DNA from: Halorubrum yunnanense
GTDB lineage: Archaea; Halobacteriota; Halobacteria; Halobacteriales; Haloferacaceae
Assembly (NCBI RefSeq): GCF_026586675.1
Contig: NZ_JAODIX010000001.1
Span: 101,307 to 139,127, forward strand
DNA length: 37,821 nt
Reading direction: 5' to 3'
Position numbers and translations under genes: made by a program
Shown: one piece after another, positions 24,334 through 32,107 of the stretch
How the letters are laid out: each line of letters opens with the position of its first letter
Position numbering within the stretch: position 1 is the stretch's first letter
Notes under the pieces: model-generated
Told to the model about the DNA's origin: nothing
The model's database searches: none
The model's input: only the letters and a program-made list of their open reading frames with translations

Positions 24334-24672
24334 ATGGCCACTGCGAGCATCCCACCGACGGCGGAGGCCAGAGACGTCTTTCGTGAACTCGGGTACACCG
24401 TCTCCGAGGGCGGACAGGAGTTCGTCGCGGAGCGGAAGTGGCGGCGCGTGCTCGTGACGGTGCTGTGTATGGACGACGACGACCTGGACCCGTATCTGAC
24501 AGACGGCGGCGAGACCCCGCGGCTCCGCTGTTTCGTCACGTGGCGCGACCGGGCCGGCGACCTGCGCGACGGCCTGGTCTCGGAGAAGCCCCCGTACGAC
24601 TGGGCGGTCATCGGCATCGACGCCGACGGCGAGGACTTCGCCGTGATGGAAGGCGCGCCCGGCAGTCCCTGA
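24334..24672 (+). CDS. Conserved-looking hypothetical protein
   Basis: A 112-residue soluble, acidic protein that I do not recognise with confidence. It reads as alpha/beta: EARDVFRELGYTVSEGGQEFVAERKWRRVLVTVLCM, then LRCFVTWRD and YDWAVIGIDADGEDFAVM. There is no signal, no membrane segment and no metal motif. The start is supported by actttatcac about 30 bp before the ATG, and it is followed by the dodecin gene with a separate TATA box. Its codon use is like its neighbours, so it is a genuine resident gene. Confidence 0.7.
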   Translation: MATASIPPTAEARDVFRELGYTVSEGGQEFVAERKWRRVLVTVLCMDDDDLDPYLTDGGETPRLRCFVTWRDRAGDLRDGLVSEKPPYDWAVIGIDADGEDFAVMEGAPGSP

Positions 24673-24729
24673 CGGCGGTCTCGGATTCCACCTGCATTTA
24701 TATACTCGTGCGTGTAACTGACACACGAC

Positions 24730-24930
24730 ATGGTGTTTAAAAAGATCACGCTGATCGGGACGAGCGAGGAGAGCTTCGACGCCGCCGCCGACGAGGCGAT
24801 CGATCGCGCCGAAGACACTCTCGAGAACGTCTACTGGGCGGAGGTACAGGAGTTCGGCGTGGAGCTGCAAAGCGCGCCCGACCGAGAGTATCAGGCCGAG
24901 GTCGAGGTCGCCTTCGAGCTCTCGGATTGA
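24730..24930 (+). CDS. Dodecin (flavin-binding)
   Basis: A 66-residue dodecin, which assembles into a hollow dodecamer that stores riboflavin or related flavins and quenches their photochemistry. It is close to the Halobacterium protein as I know it: [30 protein letters not shown], then [13 protein letters not shown] and [11 protein letters not shown]. The flavin-stacking Trp (near 36) and the flavin-contacting Gln (near 55) are both present. The TATA-like tttatatac lies about 28 bp upstream. It may be relevant that a LOV flavin photoreceptor is encoded in the same window, but the two are 21 kb apart. Confidence 0.93.
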   Translation: MVFKKITLIGTSEESFDAAADEAIDRAEDTLENVYWAEVQEFGVELQSAPDREYQAEVEVAFELSD

Positions 24931-25052
24931 GGCGTCGAACGACCCGTTCGCGAACTCTCGGCAGCTCTCTCGGGACTCGCAGCCGGGCGCGTCGGGCTCG
25001 CCGCCCCCGCGCGACGACCGACTCCCATCCACACGGATGTACCGACGGCCGG

Positions 25053-25402
25053 TTACAGTTCCCGTCCGCAGCTCGGACAGTACGCCGCCCCCGAATACTC
25101 ACTGAGCGCCGTTCCGCAGCTCGGGCAAAACGACGGGTCGGTCCCCGAGCCCGGACCGCCTTCCGGAGTGCCACCGCTCTCGTCTGCCCCCTCATAGATC
25201 TCCGTGTCCCCGGCCGTCGGACCCTCTGACTCGACGTACACTTCCGTATCCCCAGAGCGCTGCTCACCGGCACCGGAAGCCGAACCGCCCGTCGCCGCGG
25301 ACGGCTCCTGTAGCCGTTCGCTGATCGCGGCGTCTGCGATCTCTGAGCGGAAGAACCAGTATCCGACTGACCCGTCGAACCACTCCGGGTTAGTGGCTCG
25401 CG
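25053..25402 (-). pseudogene. 5'-truncated zinc-ribbon protein gene
   Basis: On the minus strand a frame runs from about 25402 to 25053. It begins without a start codon at ...NPEWFDGSVGYWFFRSEIADAAISERLQ, continues through a Gly/Ser/Glu linker, and ends with a two-knuckle zinc ribbon, CPSCGTALSEYSGAAYCPSCGREL. A 62-codon gene could begin at a GTG at 25241, keeping only the linker and ribbon. The upstream in-frame segment is aromatic-rich and looks like real protein rather than random frame, and it is cut off at the point where liv operon remains begin on the other strand. I therefore read it as the C-terminal part of a once larger, probably membrane-associated protein. Confidence 0.6.
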
Positions 25403-25477
25403 AGCTTGGAGGCGTTCACCGGGGCGCTCCTCATCGCGCTCGTCGTGTTCGTGCTCGGCCGTCGGGTCGCCTGGTGA
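25394..25477 (+). pseudogene. Remnant of a branched-chain amino-acid permease (LivM 3' end)
   Basis: The plus-strand frame WLASLEAFTGALLIALVVFVLGRRVAW-stop is one hydrophobic helix with a basic end, like the C terminus of LivM permeases. An in-frame TAG at 25391 lies directly before it. Its TGA (25475-25477) overlaps a GTG (25474) that begins the LivG remnant, the usual coupling in liv operons. The identification rests mainly on position before livG and livF. Confidence 0.5.
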
Positions 25478-25827
25478 CGGGCCCCTGCGTCGCGGACACG
25501 TCGTGTGACACGCTGAGCCACGGCGAGAAACGGACCGTCGAGATCGCCCTGGCGCTCGCCATCGAGCCGAACGTGTTCCTGATGGACGAGCCCACCGCGG
25601 GGATGAACCCGACGGAGGTCACCGAGATCGTCTCGCTGATCCGCGAGCTCGACGCGGACCTGGACGCCACGTTCGTCGTGACTGAGCACAACATGGACGT
25701 TGTCACCGACATCTCAGACCGGATCGTCGTGCTCGCCGAGGGGGCGATCCTCGCCGACGGGACGCCGGAAGACGTGCTGACGGACGACCGCGTGACTGAG
25801 GCGTACCTGGGAAGTGATAGCGTATGA
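25474..25827 (+). pseudogene. livG: Remnant of LivG, branched-chain amino-acid ABC ATPase
   Basis: It retains the C-terminal half of the ATPase: the signature TLSHGEKRTVEIALALA, Walker B VFLMDEPTAGMNP, the switch TEHNMDVV, and the C-terminal LAEGAILADGTPEDVLTDDRVTEAYLG, which is typical of LivG. Walker A and the first 130 or so residues are absent; only about 14 residues precede the signature after the GTG. Without Walker A it cannot bind ATP normally. An internal deletion is the simplest reading. Its TGA overlaps the livF ATG at 25824, so the original operon spacing is preserved at this end. Confidence 0.8.
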
Positions 25828-26537
25828 CGATACTCGACGTCGACGACATCGACACGTACTACGGGAACAGCCACGTCCTCCACGGGATCTCCCTCGAAAT
25901 CGACGAGGGCGAAGTGGTGACGCTGCTCGGCCGCAACGGCGCCGGGAAGACGACGACGATGCGTTCCATCGTCGGCGCGTCGCCGCCCCGGTCCGGGTCG
26001 GTCACGTTCCGCGGCGAGGAGATCGCGGGCAAAACGCCCGACGAGATCAACGGGCTGGGGATATCGCTCGTCCCCGAGGACCGCCGGGTGTTCCCCACCC
26101 TGACGGTCCAGGAGAACCTCCGGCTCGCGTCTAACCTCGCGAGCGATCCCCGGCCCGTCGAGGAGATGTACGAGCTGTTTCCGGCGCTCGACCCGCTGCG
26201 AAAGAGCAAGGGGCAGAACCTCAGCGGCGGCGAACAGCAGATGGTGCCGGTCGCCCGCGCGCTGGTGCAGGCGCCCGACGTGCTGCTGCTCGACGAGCCG
26301 ACCGAGGGGCTCGCACCGGTCATCGTCGACGACCTGAAGGAGATCGTTCAGACCGTCGTCGACGAGAACGTCACCGTCCTCCTGACCGAACAGAACGTGA
26401 ACTTCGCGTTCGACCTGGCGGAACGAGGGTACATCATGGACACCGGACAGATCGTGTTCGACGGTACCGTCGAGGAGATACGCGACCGCGACGACCTCCT
26501 CGAAACCTACCTCTCCGTGGGGACCGCGGATGCCTGA
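25824..26537 (+). CDS. livF: LivF, branched-chain amino-acid-type ABC ATPase
   Basis: A 237-residue, complete ATPase. Walker A is GRNGAGKTTT (about 36-45), the signature is LSGGEQQMVPVARA (near 133), Walker B is VLLLDEPTEGLAP, and the switch is LTEQNVNFAFDLAERGYIMDTGQIVFDGT. These are LivF-specific patterns. Its normal partners LivG and LivM are represented only by remnants just upstream, and no LivH or LivJ is seen. It cannot form the standard importer from this locus alone. It overlaps the acyl-CoA ligase gene by 8 bp, so livF may survive by translational coupling or by serving another permease. Confidence 0.9.
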   Translation: MTILDVDDIDTYYGNSHVLHGISLEIDEGEVVTLLGRNGAGKTTTMRSIVGASPPRSGSVTFRGEEIAGKTPDEINGLGISLVPEDRRVFPTLTVQENLRLASNLASDPRPVEEMYELFPALDPLRKSKGQNLSGGEQQMVPVARALVQAPDVLLLDEPTEGLAPVIVDDLKEIVQTVVDENVTVLLTEQNVNFAFDLAERGYIMDTGQIVFDGTVEEIRDRDDLLETYLSVGTADA

Positions 26538-28179
26538 GGAGCTCACGCTCCGTCCGTTCTTCTGGCGGGCGACCCGGCTGTTCCCGGAGACGGAGGTCGT
26601 CTCGCGCACCCACGGCGGGGTCGAGCGGTACACGTACGCCGACTTCGCCGACCGCGTCCGGCGGCTGGCGGCCGCGCTCGCGGAGCTGGGCGTCGAGCCC
26701 GGCAACCGGGTCGGGACGCTCGGCTGGAACACGCACCGGCACTTCGAGGCGTACTACGCGGTCCCCCTCTCGGGCGCGCAGCTCCACACGGTGAACCTCC
26801 TCTTACAGGACGACCACGTCGAGTACATCGTCAACGACGCCGCGGACGACGTGCTGATCGTCGACGAGGACGCCGTCGAGACCCTCGACCGGCTGTGGGA
26901 CGACATCGACGGCGTCCGCGAGGTCGTCGTCATGGGCGAGTCGGCCCCGGAGACGGAGTCCGACCTGCCGCTCTCGGCGTTCGAGGAGCTGATCGCGGAC
27001 GCCGACCCGGTGGAGTCGTGGCCGCCGCTCTCGGAGGACGATCCGGCCGGGATGTGCTACACCTCCGGGACGACGGGGAAGCCGAAGGGCGTCGAGTACA
27101 CGCACAAGATGATCTACGCCCACGCGATGATGGTGATGACCCCCGCCGCGCTCGACATCGCCGAGGACGACGTAGTGATGCCGGTCGTTCCCATGTTTCA
27201 CGTGAACTCGTGGGAGTTCCCCTACGCCGCGACGATGGCGGGGGCGAAACAGGTGTACCCGGGACCGTCGCCGGACCCGGCGGACCTCGTAGAGCTGATC
27301 GAGTCCGAAAACGTGACGCTCACCGCGGGCGTCCCCACCGTCTGGATCGACGTGCTCGACCACCTCGACGAGCACGGCGGCGACCTCTCCTCGCTGGAGC
27401 GCATCGTCGTCGGTGGGAGCGCGGCGCCCCGAGAGGTGATGCGCCGCTACGAGGATGAACACGACGTGACGATCGAGCACGCGTGGGGGATGACCGAGAC
27501 GATGAGCATCGGCTCCGTCTCCCGCCCGACCTCGGGGATGGCCGATGCCGACCGCGAGGCGAAGCTCGACAAGCGGGCGAAACAGGGGCTGCTCTCGCCC
27601 GGCCTGGAGATGCGGGTCGTCGACGACGACGACGAGCCGGTCGTCTGGGACGGCGAGGCGTTCGGCGAGCTGCTCGTCCGCGGCCCCTCCGTCGTCGAGG
27701 AGTACTACGACCGCCCCGAGGCCAACGCGGCGGACTTTCTCCCCGCCGACGACGGCGGGGCGCGGTGGCTCCGCACGGGCGACATCGCCACCGTCGACGA
27801 GGACGGCTACGTGGAGGTCGTCGACCGCGCAAAGGACGTCATCAAGTCGGGCGGCGAGTGGATCTCCAGCATCGAGCTCGAGAACGCCCTGATGGCCCAC
27901 GAGGACGTCGCCGAGGCGGTCGTGATTGCGGCCTCGCACGAGCGCTGGCAGGAGCGCCCGCTGGCGTTCGTCGTGCCCAAGGCGGGCCGCGAACTCGACG
28001 TCGAGGGGATCCGGGCGTTCCTCGCCGACGAGTTCCCGCGGTGGTGGCTCCCGGACGACGTTCGGTTCCGCGAGGAGATCCCGAAGACCGCGACCGGGAA
28101 ATTCGACAAGAAGACGCTCCGGGAGACCGTCGACGAGCCGCCCCTGCCGTACGCGCCCGGAGAGGGGGGCGAGGAATGA
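26530..28179 (+). CDS. Acyl-CoA ligase (AMP-forming)
   Basis: A 549-residue member of the adenylate-forming superfamily that activates a carboxylic acid, probably a medium- or long-chain fatty acid, to its CoA thioester through an acyl-AMP. Motifs are YTSGTTGKPKGVEYTH (P-loop-like, about 177-192), HAWGMTETMSIG (near 317), LRTGDIATVDEDGYVEVVDRAKDVIKSGGEWIS (hinge, near 415-445) and the catalytic lysine in KTATGKFDKK near 520. The domain order and length match the FadD/medium-chain class. It overlaps livF upstream (8 bp) and the SDR gene downstream (ATGA), so the three are one transcript. Chain-length preference is unknown. Confidence 0.9.
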   Translation: MPEELTLRPFFWRATRLFPETEVVSRTHGGVERYTYADFADRVRRLAAALAELGVEPGNRVGTLGWNTHRHFEAYYAVPLSGAQLHTVNLLLQDDHVEYIVNDAADDVLIVDEDAVETLDRLWDDIDGVREVVVMGESAPETESDLPLSAFEELIADADPVESWPPLSEDDPAGMCYTSGTTGKPKGVEYTHKMIYAHAMMVMTPAALDIAEDDVVMPVVPMFHVNSWEFPYAATMAGAKQVYPGPSPDPADLVELIESENVTLTAGVPTVWIDVLDHLDEHGGDLSSLERIVVGGSAAPREVMRRYEDEHDVTIEHAWGMTETMSIGSVSRPTSGMADADREAKLDKRAKQGLLSPGLEMRVVDDDDEPVVWDGEAFGELLVRGPSVVEEYYDRPEANAADFLPADDGGARWLRTGDIATVDEDGYVEVVDRAKDVIKSGGEWISSIELENALMAHEDVAEAVVIAASHERWQERPLAFVVPKAGRELDVEGIRAFLADEFPRWWLPDDVRFREEIPKTATGKFDKKTLRETVDEPPLPYAPGEGGEE

Positions 28180-28964
28180 GCGACACCTCGCCGACGCCGG
28201 ACGACGCCCTCCCGGACCTCTCCGGGCGGGTCGCCGTCGTCACCGGCGGCGGTCGCGGGATCGGGAAGGCGATCGCGCTCGGGATGGCCGCCGCGGGGGC
28301 GACGGTCGTCCCCTCGGCGCGGACCGCGGCGGAGGTCGAGTCGGTCGCCGAGGAGGCCCGCGACCTCGGCGTCGAGGCGCGCGGGATCACCGCCGACGTG
28401 ACCGACGACGGCGACGTGGACGCGCTCGTCAAGGAGACCGTCGACGCGTTCGGCTCGCTGGACGTCCTCGTCAACAACGCCGGCTTCAACCCCGGCGACG
28501 CGCTCGGCGACCCGACCGACGTCGAGAGCGACGCGGTCGACGACGTGCTGGACGTGAACCTGCGGGGAGCGTTCCGAACCCTCCGGGCCGCCGGTCCGCA
28601 CCTGAAGGAAGCCGAGGGGAGTGTCGTCAACGTCGCCAGCGTCGCGGGCGAGGTCGGACTCCCGAAACAGCACCCGTACGTCGCCTCGAAGCACGGGCTC
28701 GTCGGGGTCACGAAGAGCGCGGCGATGGACTGGGCGCCGGACGTGCGGGTGAACGCGGTCGCCCCGGGTTACGTCGCGACCGACCTCACGGAGGCGCTCC
28801 AAGAGAACGAGGGGCTCCGGCAGTCGGTCCTCGACCGGACCCCCCTCGACCGGTTCGCCGACCCGATGGAGATCGCGGGCCCGGCCGTCTTCCTCGCGAG
28901 CGACGCGGCCAGCTTCGTCACCGGCGAGACGCTCGCCGTCGACGGCGGCTGGACGGCGCGGTGA
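28176..28964 (+). CDS. Short-chain dehydrogenase/reductase (FabG-like)
   Basis: A 262-residue Rossmann-fold oxidoreductase. The nucleotide-binding motif is TGGGRGIG (near 23-30), the NNAG motif is VLVNNAGF (near 100), the catalytic Ser is in VVNVASVAGEVG (near 154), and YVASKHG carries the Tyr and Lys (near 168-172). The C-terminal FLASDAASFVTGETLAVDGGW is the standard FabG-type end. In this acyl-CoA gene cluster it may act as a hydroxyacyl-CoA dehydrogenase or ketoacyl reductase; the sequence does not decide between them. The start overlaps the ligase stop codon (ATGA). It converges on the phosphotransferase gene with only 2 bp between. Confidence 0.9.
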   Translation: MSDTSPTPDDALPDLSGRVAVVTGGGRGIGKAIALGMAAAGATVVPSARTAAEVESVAEEARDLGVEARGITADVTDDGDVDALVKETVDAFGSLDVLVNNAGFNPGDALGDPTDVESDAVDDVLDVNLRGAFRTLRAAGPHLKEAEGSVVNVASVAGEVGLPKQHPYVASKHGLVGVTKSAAMDWAPDVRVNAVAPGYVATDLTEALQENEGLRQSVLDRTPLDRFADPMEIAGPAVFLASDAASFVTGETLAVDGGWTAR

Positions 28965-28966
28965 GT

Positions 28967-30034
28967 TCAGAGTCGTTCGGTCTCGCCTTCGACGTACGCC
29001 AGCGTGCGCGCCGCGAGCGTGGGCACCTGCGCCTCCATCTTCGGGTACAGCGGGTCGTCGCTGTCGTCGCTTAGGTGCCGCGCCAGGAACATCTCCCCGA
29101 GCGCGGCCATCTTGTAGGCCGCGAGCGCCCGGTAGAATCGCTCGTGGGCGAACTTGCGACCCGTCGTCGCCTCGTAGCGCTCGACGAGCGCCCCGCGGGT
29201 CGGATACCCCTCTCGCGCGGTGAACGTCGACATCAGCTCGGGCATCGCCGGGTCCGGGTCGCCCTCGTCGTACCAGAACAGGAGCAGCCAGCCGAGGTCC
29301 GCGAGCGGGTCGCCGAGCGTCGACAGCTCCCAGTCGAAGACGGCGACGACCTCCGGCGGGGTCCCGGGGCCGTACATCACGTTGTCGAGCTTGAAGTCGC
29401 CGTGGACGAGCGTCTCGGCGTGCCCGTCGGGGACGTTGTTGGCGAGCCACTCCCCGACCGCGATCAGGTCCGGGACCTCCCTGACCGCCTCGGTGGTCTC
29501 GAAGGCCCACTCGAGTTGACCCGTCCAGCGCTCGACCTGTCGGGCCGTGTACCCCTCCGGACGACCGAACTCGCCGAGCCCGACCGCCTCGTAGTCGACC
29601 GCGTGGATCGCCGCCAGCGTGTCGACGAGCCCGGTGCCGACCCGCTCGCGGGCGGCCGGCGCCGCGAAGCGCTCCGGCTCCGTCTCCCTGAGCACGTCGC
29701 CGTCGGCGCGCTCCATGAGGTAGAAGTCGCTGCCGAGGACCGCGTGATCGTCGCAGGCCCGCAGGGTCTCGGGGACGGGGACGTCGGTGCCCCCGAGCGC
29801 GTCGACGACGCGGTGCTCCCGGAGCACGTCGTGGGCCGTGTCGGCCGTCTCTCCGGGGGGCGGTCGGCGGACCACCAGCTCGCGGTCGCCCCACGTGACG
29901 AACAGCGTCTCGTTGGAGTGCCCCTCGGCGTGTCGCTCGACCGCGAACGCGTCCGTCGGCCCGAACTCGGCGGTCAGATACGCCTCGAGCGCGTCGTCGT
30001 CGACCAGCCGGTTGAGGTAGTCGGGGTCGGTCAC
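28967..30034 (-). CDS. APH-type phosphotransferase, ACAD10/11 kinase-domain-like
   Basis: A 355-residue member of the aminoglycoside-phosphotransferase/choline-kinase fold. Visible are FVTWGDRELVVRRPPP (nucleotide-binding strands with the Lys/Arg position), LVHGDFKLDNVMYG (catalytic loop, catalytic Asp near 217) and VFDWELSTLGDPLADLGW (metal-binding DFG-equivalent, near 236-253). The pattern HGDFKLDN...DWELSTLGDPLADLGW is the hallmark of the subgroup fused to acyl-CoA dehydrogenase in vertebrate ACAD10 and ACAD11, where it phosphorylates 4-hydroxyacyl-CoA. Here the acyl-CoA dehydrogenase is the next gene, divergently transcribed, which supports the same role. An aminoglycoside resistance function is unlikely. 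Confidence 0.85.
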   Translation of the reverse strand: MTDPDYLNRLVDDDALEAYLTAEFGPTDAFAVERHAEGHSNETLFVTWGDRELVVRRPPPGETADTAHDVLREHRVVDALGGTDVPVPETLRACDDHAVLGSDFYLMERADGDVLRETEPERFAAPAARERVGTGLVDTLAAIHAVDYEAVGLGEFGRPEGYTARQVERWTGQLEWAFETTEAVREVPDLIAVGEWLANNVPDGHAETLVHGDFKLDNVMYGPGTPPEVVAVFDWELSTLGDPLADLGWLLLFWYDEGDPDPAMPELMSTFTAREGYPTRGALVERYEATTGRKFAHERFYRALAAYKMAALGEMFLARHLSDDSDDPLYPKMEAQVPTLAARTLAYVEGETERL

Positions 30035-30149
30035 GGGCGATCCGCCCCCGCCCGGTCCGTCGCCGAGCGACTCACTGCCGTCTGGTCCTCCCCCGCTCGC
30101 CGGAGCTCCGAACGAATTTTACCGTTTACGGCATATTTGACTAACATTG

Positions 30150-30238
30150 TAAATCAATTTGCGATACAGAAGTGGTTAGACTCGGGATTTATAGCCTTTT
30201 GGGAGCGGATCGCCGGAACTACTATTTACATTGATAAA
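30150..30238. promoter_or_regulatory. Repeated half-sites in a divergent AT-rich promoter region
   Basis: The 215-bp gap between the phosphotransferase and acyl-CoA dehydrogenase genes is sharply AT-rich. Within it, TAAATCAAT (30150-30158) forms part of ATTG-taaat-CAAT, an inverted repeat. A related half-site lies in the opposite direction at 30230-30238 (ATTGATAAA). The second adjoins actattta (30221-30228), the TATA-like box about 25 bp before the dehydrogenase ATG. This looks like an operator controlling the divergent pair, but the binding protein is unknown. Confidence 0.4.
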
Positions 30239-30249
30239 CAAGCGTTGCT

Positions 30250-31470
30250 ATGGAGTACGACGACATCGGTCGCGGGCCGGAGATCGCCGAGGCCGTCAGA
30301 GAGTTCGTCGACGAGACGGTGCTTCCGGTCGAACGGGAGTGCCTCGGCCGCGGACCGATCCCGCCGGCGGAGATCGAGGCGCTGCGCGACGCCGCGCGCG
30401 ACGAGGGGGTCTACGCCCCGCAGGTCGACGAGGAGTACGGCGGGCTCGGGCTCGGCTTCCGCGAGATGCTGCCGGTGTTCGAGGAGGCGGGCCGGAGCCT
30501 GCTCGGGCCGACCGCGCTCCGGTGTGCGGCGCCCGACGAGGGGAACATGCACACCCTCGAGATCGCGGCCACCGACGAGCAGAAGGAGCGCTGGCTCCGG
30601 CCGCTGGCGGCCGGGGAGATCAATTCGGGCTTCGCGATGACCGAGCCCATGCAGGGCGGGGGGTCGGACCCGAAGATGCTCGCGACGACCGCCGAGAAGG
30701 ACGGCGACGAGTGGGTCATCGACGGCCACAAGTGGTGGACGACCGGCGGCGTCGAGGCGGACGTGCTGTTGACGTTCGCCCGCACCGACCAGGAGGCGCA
30801 CCCGTACGCCGGCTGTTCGGTCATCCTCGTGCCCGCCGACGCCGACGGCGTCGAGATCGTCCGGAACATCCCGCACCTCGGCGAGGGACTCGTCGGGACG
30901 ACGCACGCCGAGATCCGGTTCGACGACGTCCGCGTGCCGGTCGAGAACACGCTCGGCGAGGAGAACGAGGGGTTCACGCTCGTCCAGCAGCGACTCGGGC
31001 CGGCCCGGCTCACGCACTGCATGCGCTACGCCGGGATGGCCGACCGCGCGCTCGACATCGCGACCGCCTACCTCTCGGAACGGGAGGGGTTCGGCGAGCC
31101 GCTCTCGGAGAAGCAGGGGCCGCGGTTCCGGATCGCCGACCGCCGCACCGAGCTCCACGCCGCCCGCACGATGGTCCGGCACGCCGCCGGGCGGATCGCT
31201 GACGGCCACGAGGCGCGCATCGAGGTGGCGATGGCGAAGACGTTCGCGGCGAACGTGACCCAGGAGGCGATCGACGACGCGCTCCAGTTCTGCGGCGGCA
31301 ACGGGATCGCGTACGACCTGCCGATCGCGCGCTTCCACGAGAACGTCCGGCAGTTCCGCCTCGTCGACGGCGCCGACGAGGTCCACCGCCGGTCGATCGC
31401 TCGGGACGCCTTCGAGGACCCGCCGACCGAGGAGCTGGAGCCGGTCACGCGGTTCGGCGAGTTCGACTGA
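30250..31470 (+). CDS. Acyl-CoA dehydrogenase, ACAD10/11-like
   Basis: A 406-residue flavoenzyme. It has FAMTEPMQGGGSDPKML (FAD/substrate contact, near 125-140), KWWTTGG (near 160), GFTLVQQRLGPARLTHCMRYAGMADRALDIA (near 240-270) and the late DALQFCGGNGIAYDLPIARFHENVRQFRLVDGADEVHRRSIA. The final segment carries DGADEVH in place of the YEGT motif of short- and medium-chain dehydrogenases. This is what I expect of the ACAD10/11 branch, which acts on phosphorylated 4-hydroxyacyl-CoA. Together with the neighbouring kinase-like gene this suggests catabolism of 4-hydroxy acids, as an inference. actattta about 25 bp upstream supports the start. Confidence 0.87.
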   Translation: MEYDDIGRGPEIAEAVREFVDETVLPVERECLGRGPIPPAEIEALRDAARDEGVYAPQVDEEYGGLGLGFREMLPVFEEAGRSLLGPTALRCAAPDEGNMHTLEIAATDEQKERWLRPLAAGEINSGFAMTEPMQGGGSDPKMLATTAEKDGDEWVIDGHKWWTTGGVEADVLLTFARTDQEAHPYAGCSVILVPADADGVEIVRNIPHLGEGLVGTTHAEIRFDDVRVPVENTLGEENEGFTLVQQRLGPARLTHCMRYAGMADRALDIATAYLSEREGFGEPLSEKQGPRFRIADRRTELHAARTMVRHAAGRIADGHEARIEVAMAKTFAANVTQEAIDDALQFCGGNGIAYDLPIARFHENVRQFRLVDGADEVHRRSIARDAFEDPPTEELEPVTRFGEFD

Positions 31471-31491
31471 GCCGGCGGTCGACGGCGGGGG

Positions 31492-32022
31492 TCACTCGCC
31501 GTCGCCGTCCTCCTGGAACACCTCGAACAGCTCGGGGTCGGTCCCGAACTTGAGGACGTTCGTCACGACGGAGTTCCGGAGGTTGTTGATGAGCTCGCCG
31601 TGTTCCTTGTAGAACTCGTGGATCCACTTCGACTCCTGTTCGCGGTCCTCGAACATCATGATCGTCTTCCACTGGTAGTCGCCGTCGGAGAGGAAGTACA
31701 TGAACGTGTGGCGGCTCGACCGGACGTGCTCGAGCGCGTCCCGCCAGTGCTCATCGAACCCCTCCGGATTGAACTGGAACTCGAACAGCGAAAAAAAGAG
31801 GTGCTCCTCGTTGGGGACCAGCGCCTCGCGGAACACCCCGTCGTCGCGCATCCGCCGGATCGACTCGTTGACGGTGACGTGAGAGACGTCGATGTCGTGC
31901 TCCTCGGCGAGGAGGTCGCGGAGTCCTCGGGAGGTGAGCTGCGGGTCTCGGGCGAGTTCCTGCAGGATGATCGTGTCCCGCTCGGAGAGGTTCCAGTCGG
32001 AGGTCGGCGGTTTCTCGGGCAT
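31492..32022 (-). CDS. HTH transcriptional regulator (Lrp/AsnC-like N terminus)
   Basis: A 176-residue protein. The N terminus forms a winged helix-turn-helix: LSERDTIILQELARDPQLTSRGLRDLL followed by DVSHVTVNESIRRMRDDGVFRE (recognition helix). The C-terminal part (about 75-165) is alpha/beta with LFFSLFEFQFNPEGFDEHW, HTFMYFLSDGDYQWKTIMMFEDRE and ESKWIHEFYKEHG, possibly a ligand- or dimer-forming domain that I cannot name. It lies beside acyl-CoA dehydrogenase genes and is a plausible regulator of them. A GTG at 32076 is an alternative start, but it would lie upstream of the expected transcript start from the shared TATA box at 32077-32086. Confidence 0.78.
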   Translation of the reverse strand: MPEKPPTSDWNLSERDTIILQELARDPQLTSRGLRDLLAEEHDIDVSHVTVNESIRRMRDDGVFREALVPNEEHLFFSLFEFQFNPEGFDEHWRDALEHVRSSRHTFMYFLSDGDYQWKTIMMFEDREQESKWIHEFYKEHGELINNLRNSVVTNVLKFGTDPELFEVFQEDGDGE

Positions 32023-32076
32023 GCTCTCCGTGGAGGTGGACGCGTCATGGTAATCAGTATTTGGACGGGCGAACAC

Positions 32077-32086
32077 CTATTTATCC
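32077..32086. promoter_or_regulatory. TATA box, possibly bidirectional (HTH regulator / alaX)
   Basis: Ctatttatcc is about 27 bp before the alaX ATG at 32108, the usual haloarchaeal leaderless spacing. Its core reads ataaatag on the other strand, facing the HTH regulator gene, so the one box may serve both genes. An alternative weak box, aaatact, near 32056-32062 would place a shorter leader before the regulator. Confidence 0.55.
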
Positions 32087-32107
32087 GACCGCGACCACGG
32101 GCCGTCA

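Noticed and set aside
25204-25827. A single 207-codon gene covering the liv remnant
   Set aside because: Only the last 110 or so codons look like LivG. The first part is antisense to the zinc-ribbon fragment and a different-frame LivM tail overlaps it.
25504-26537. A working two-ATPase LivG/LivF importer
   Set aside because: The livG part lacks Walker A and no intact permease or binding protein lies beside it.
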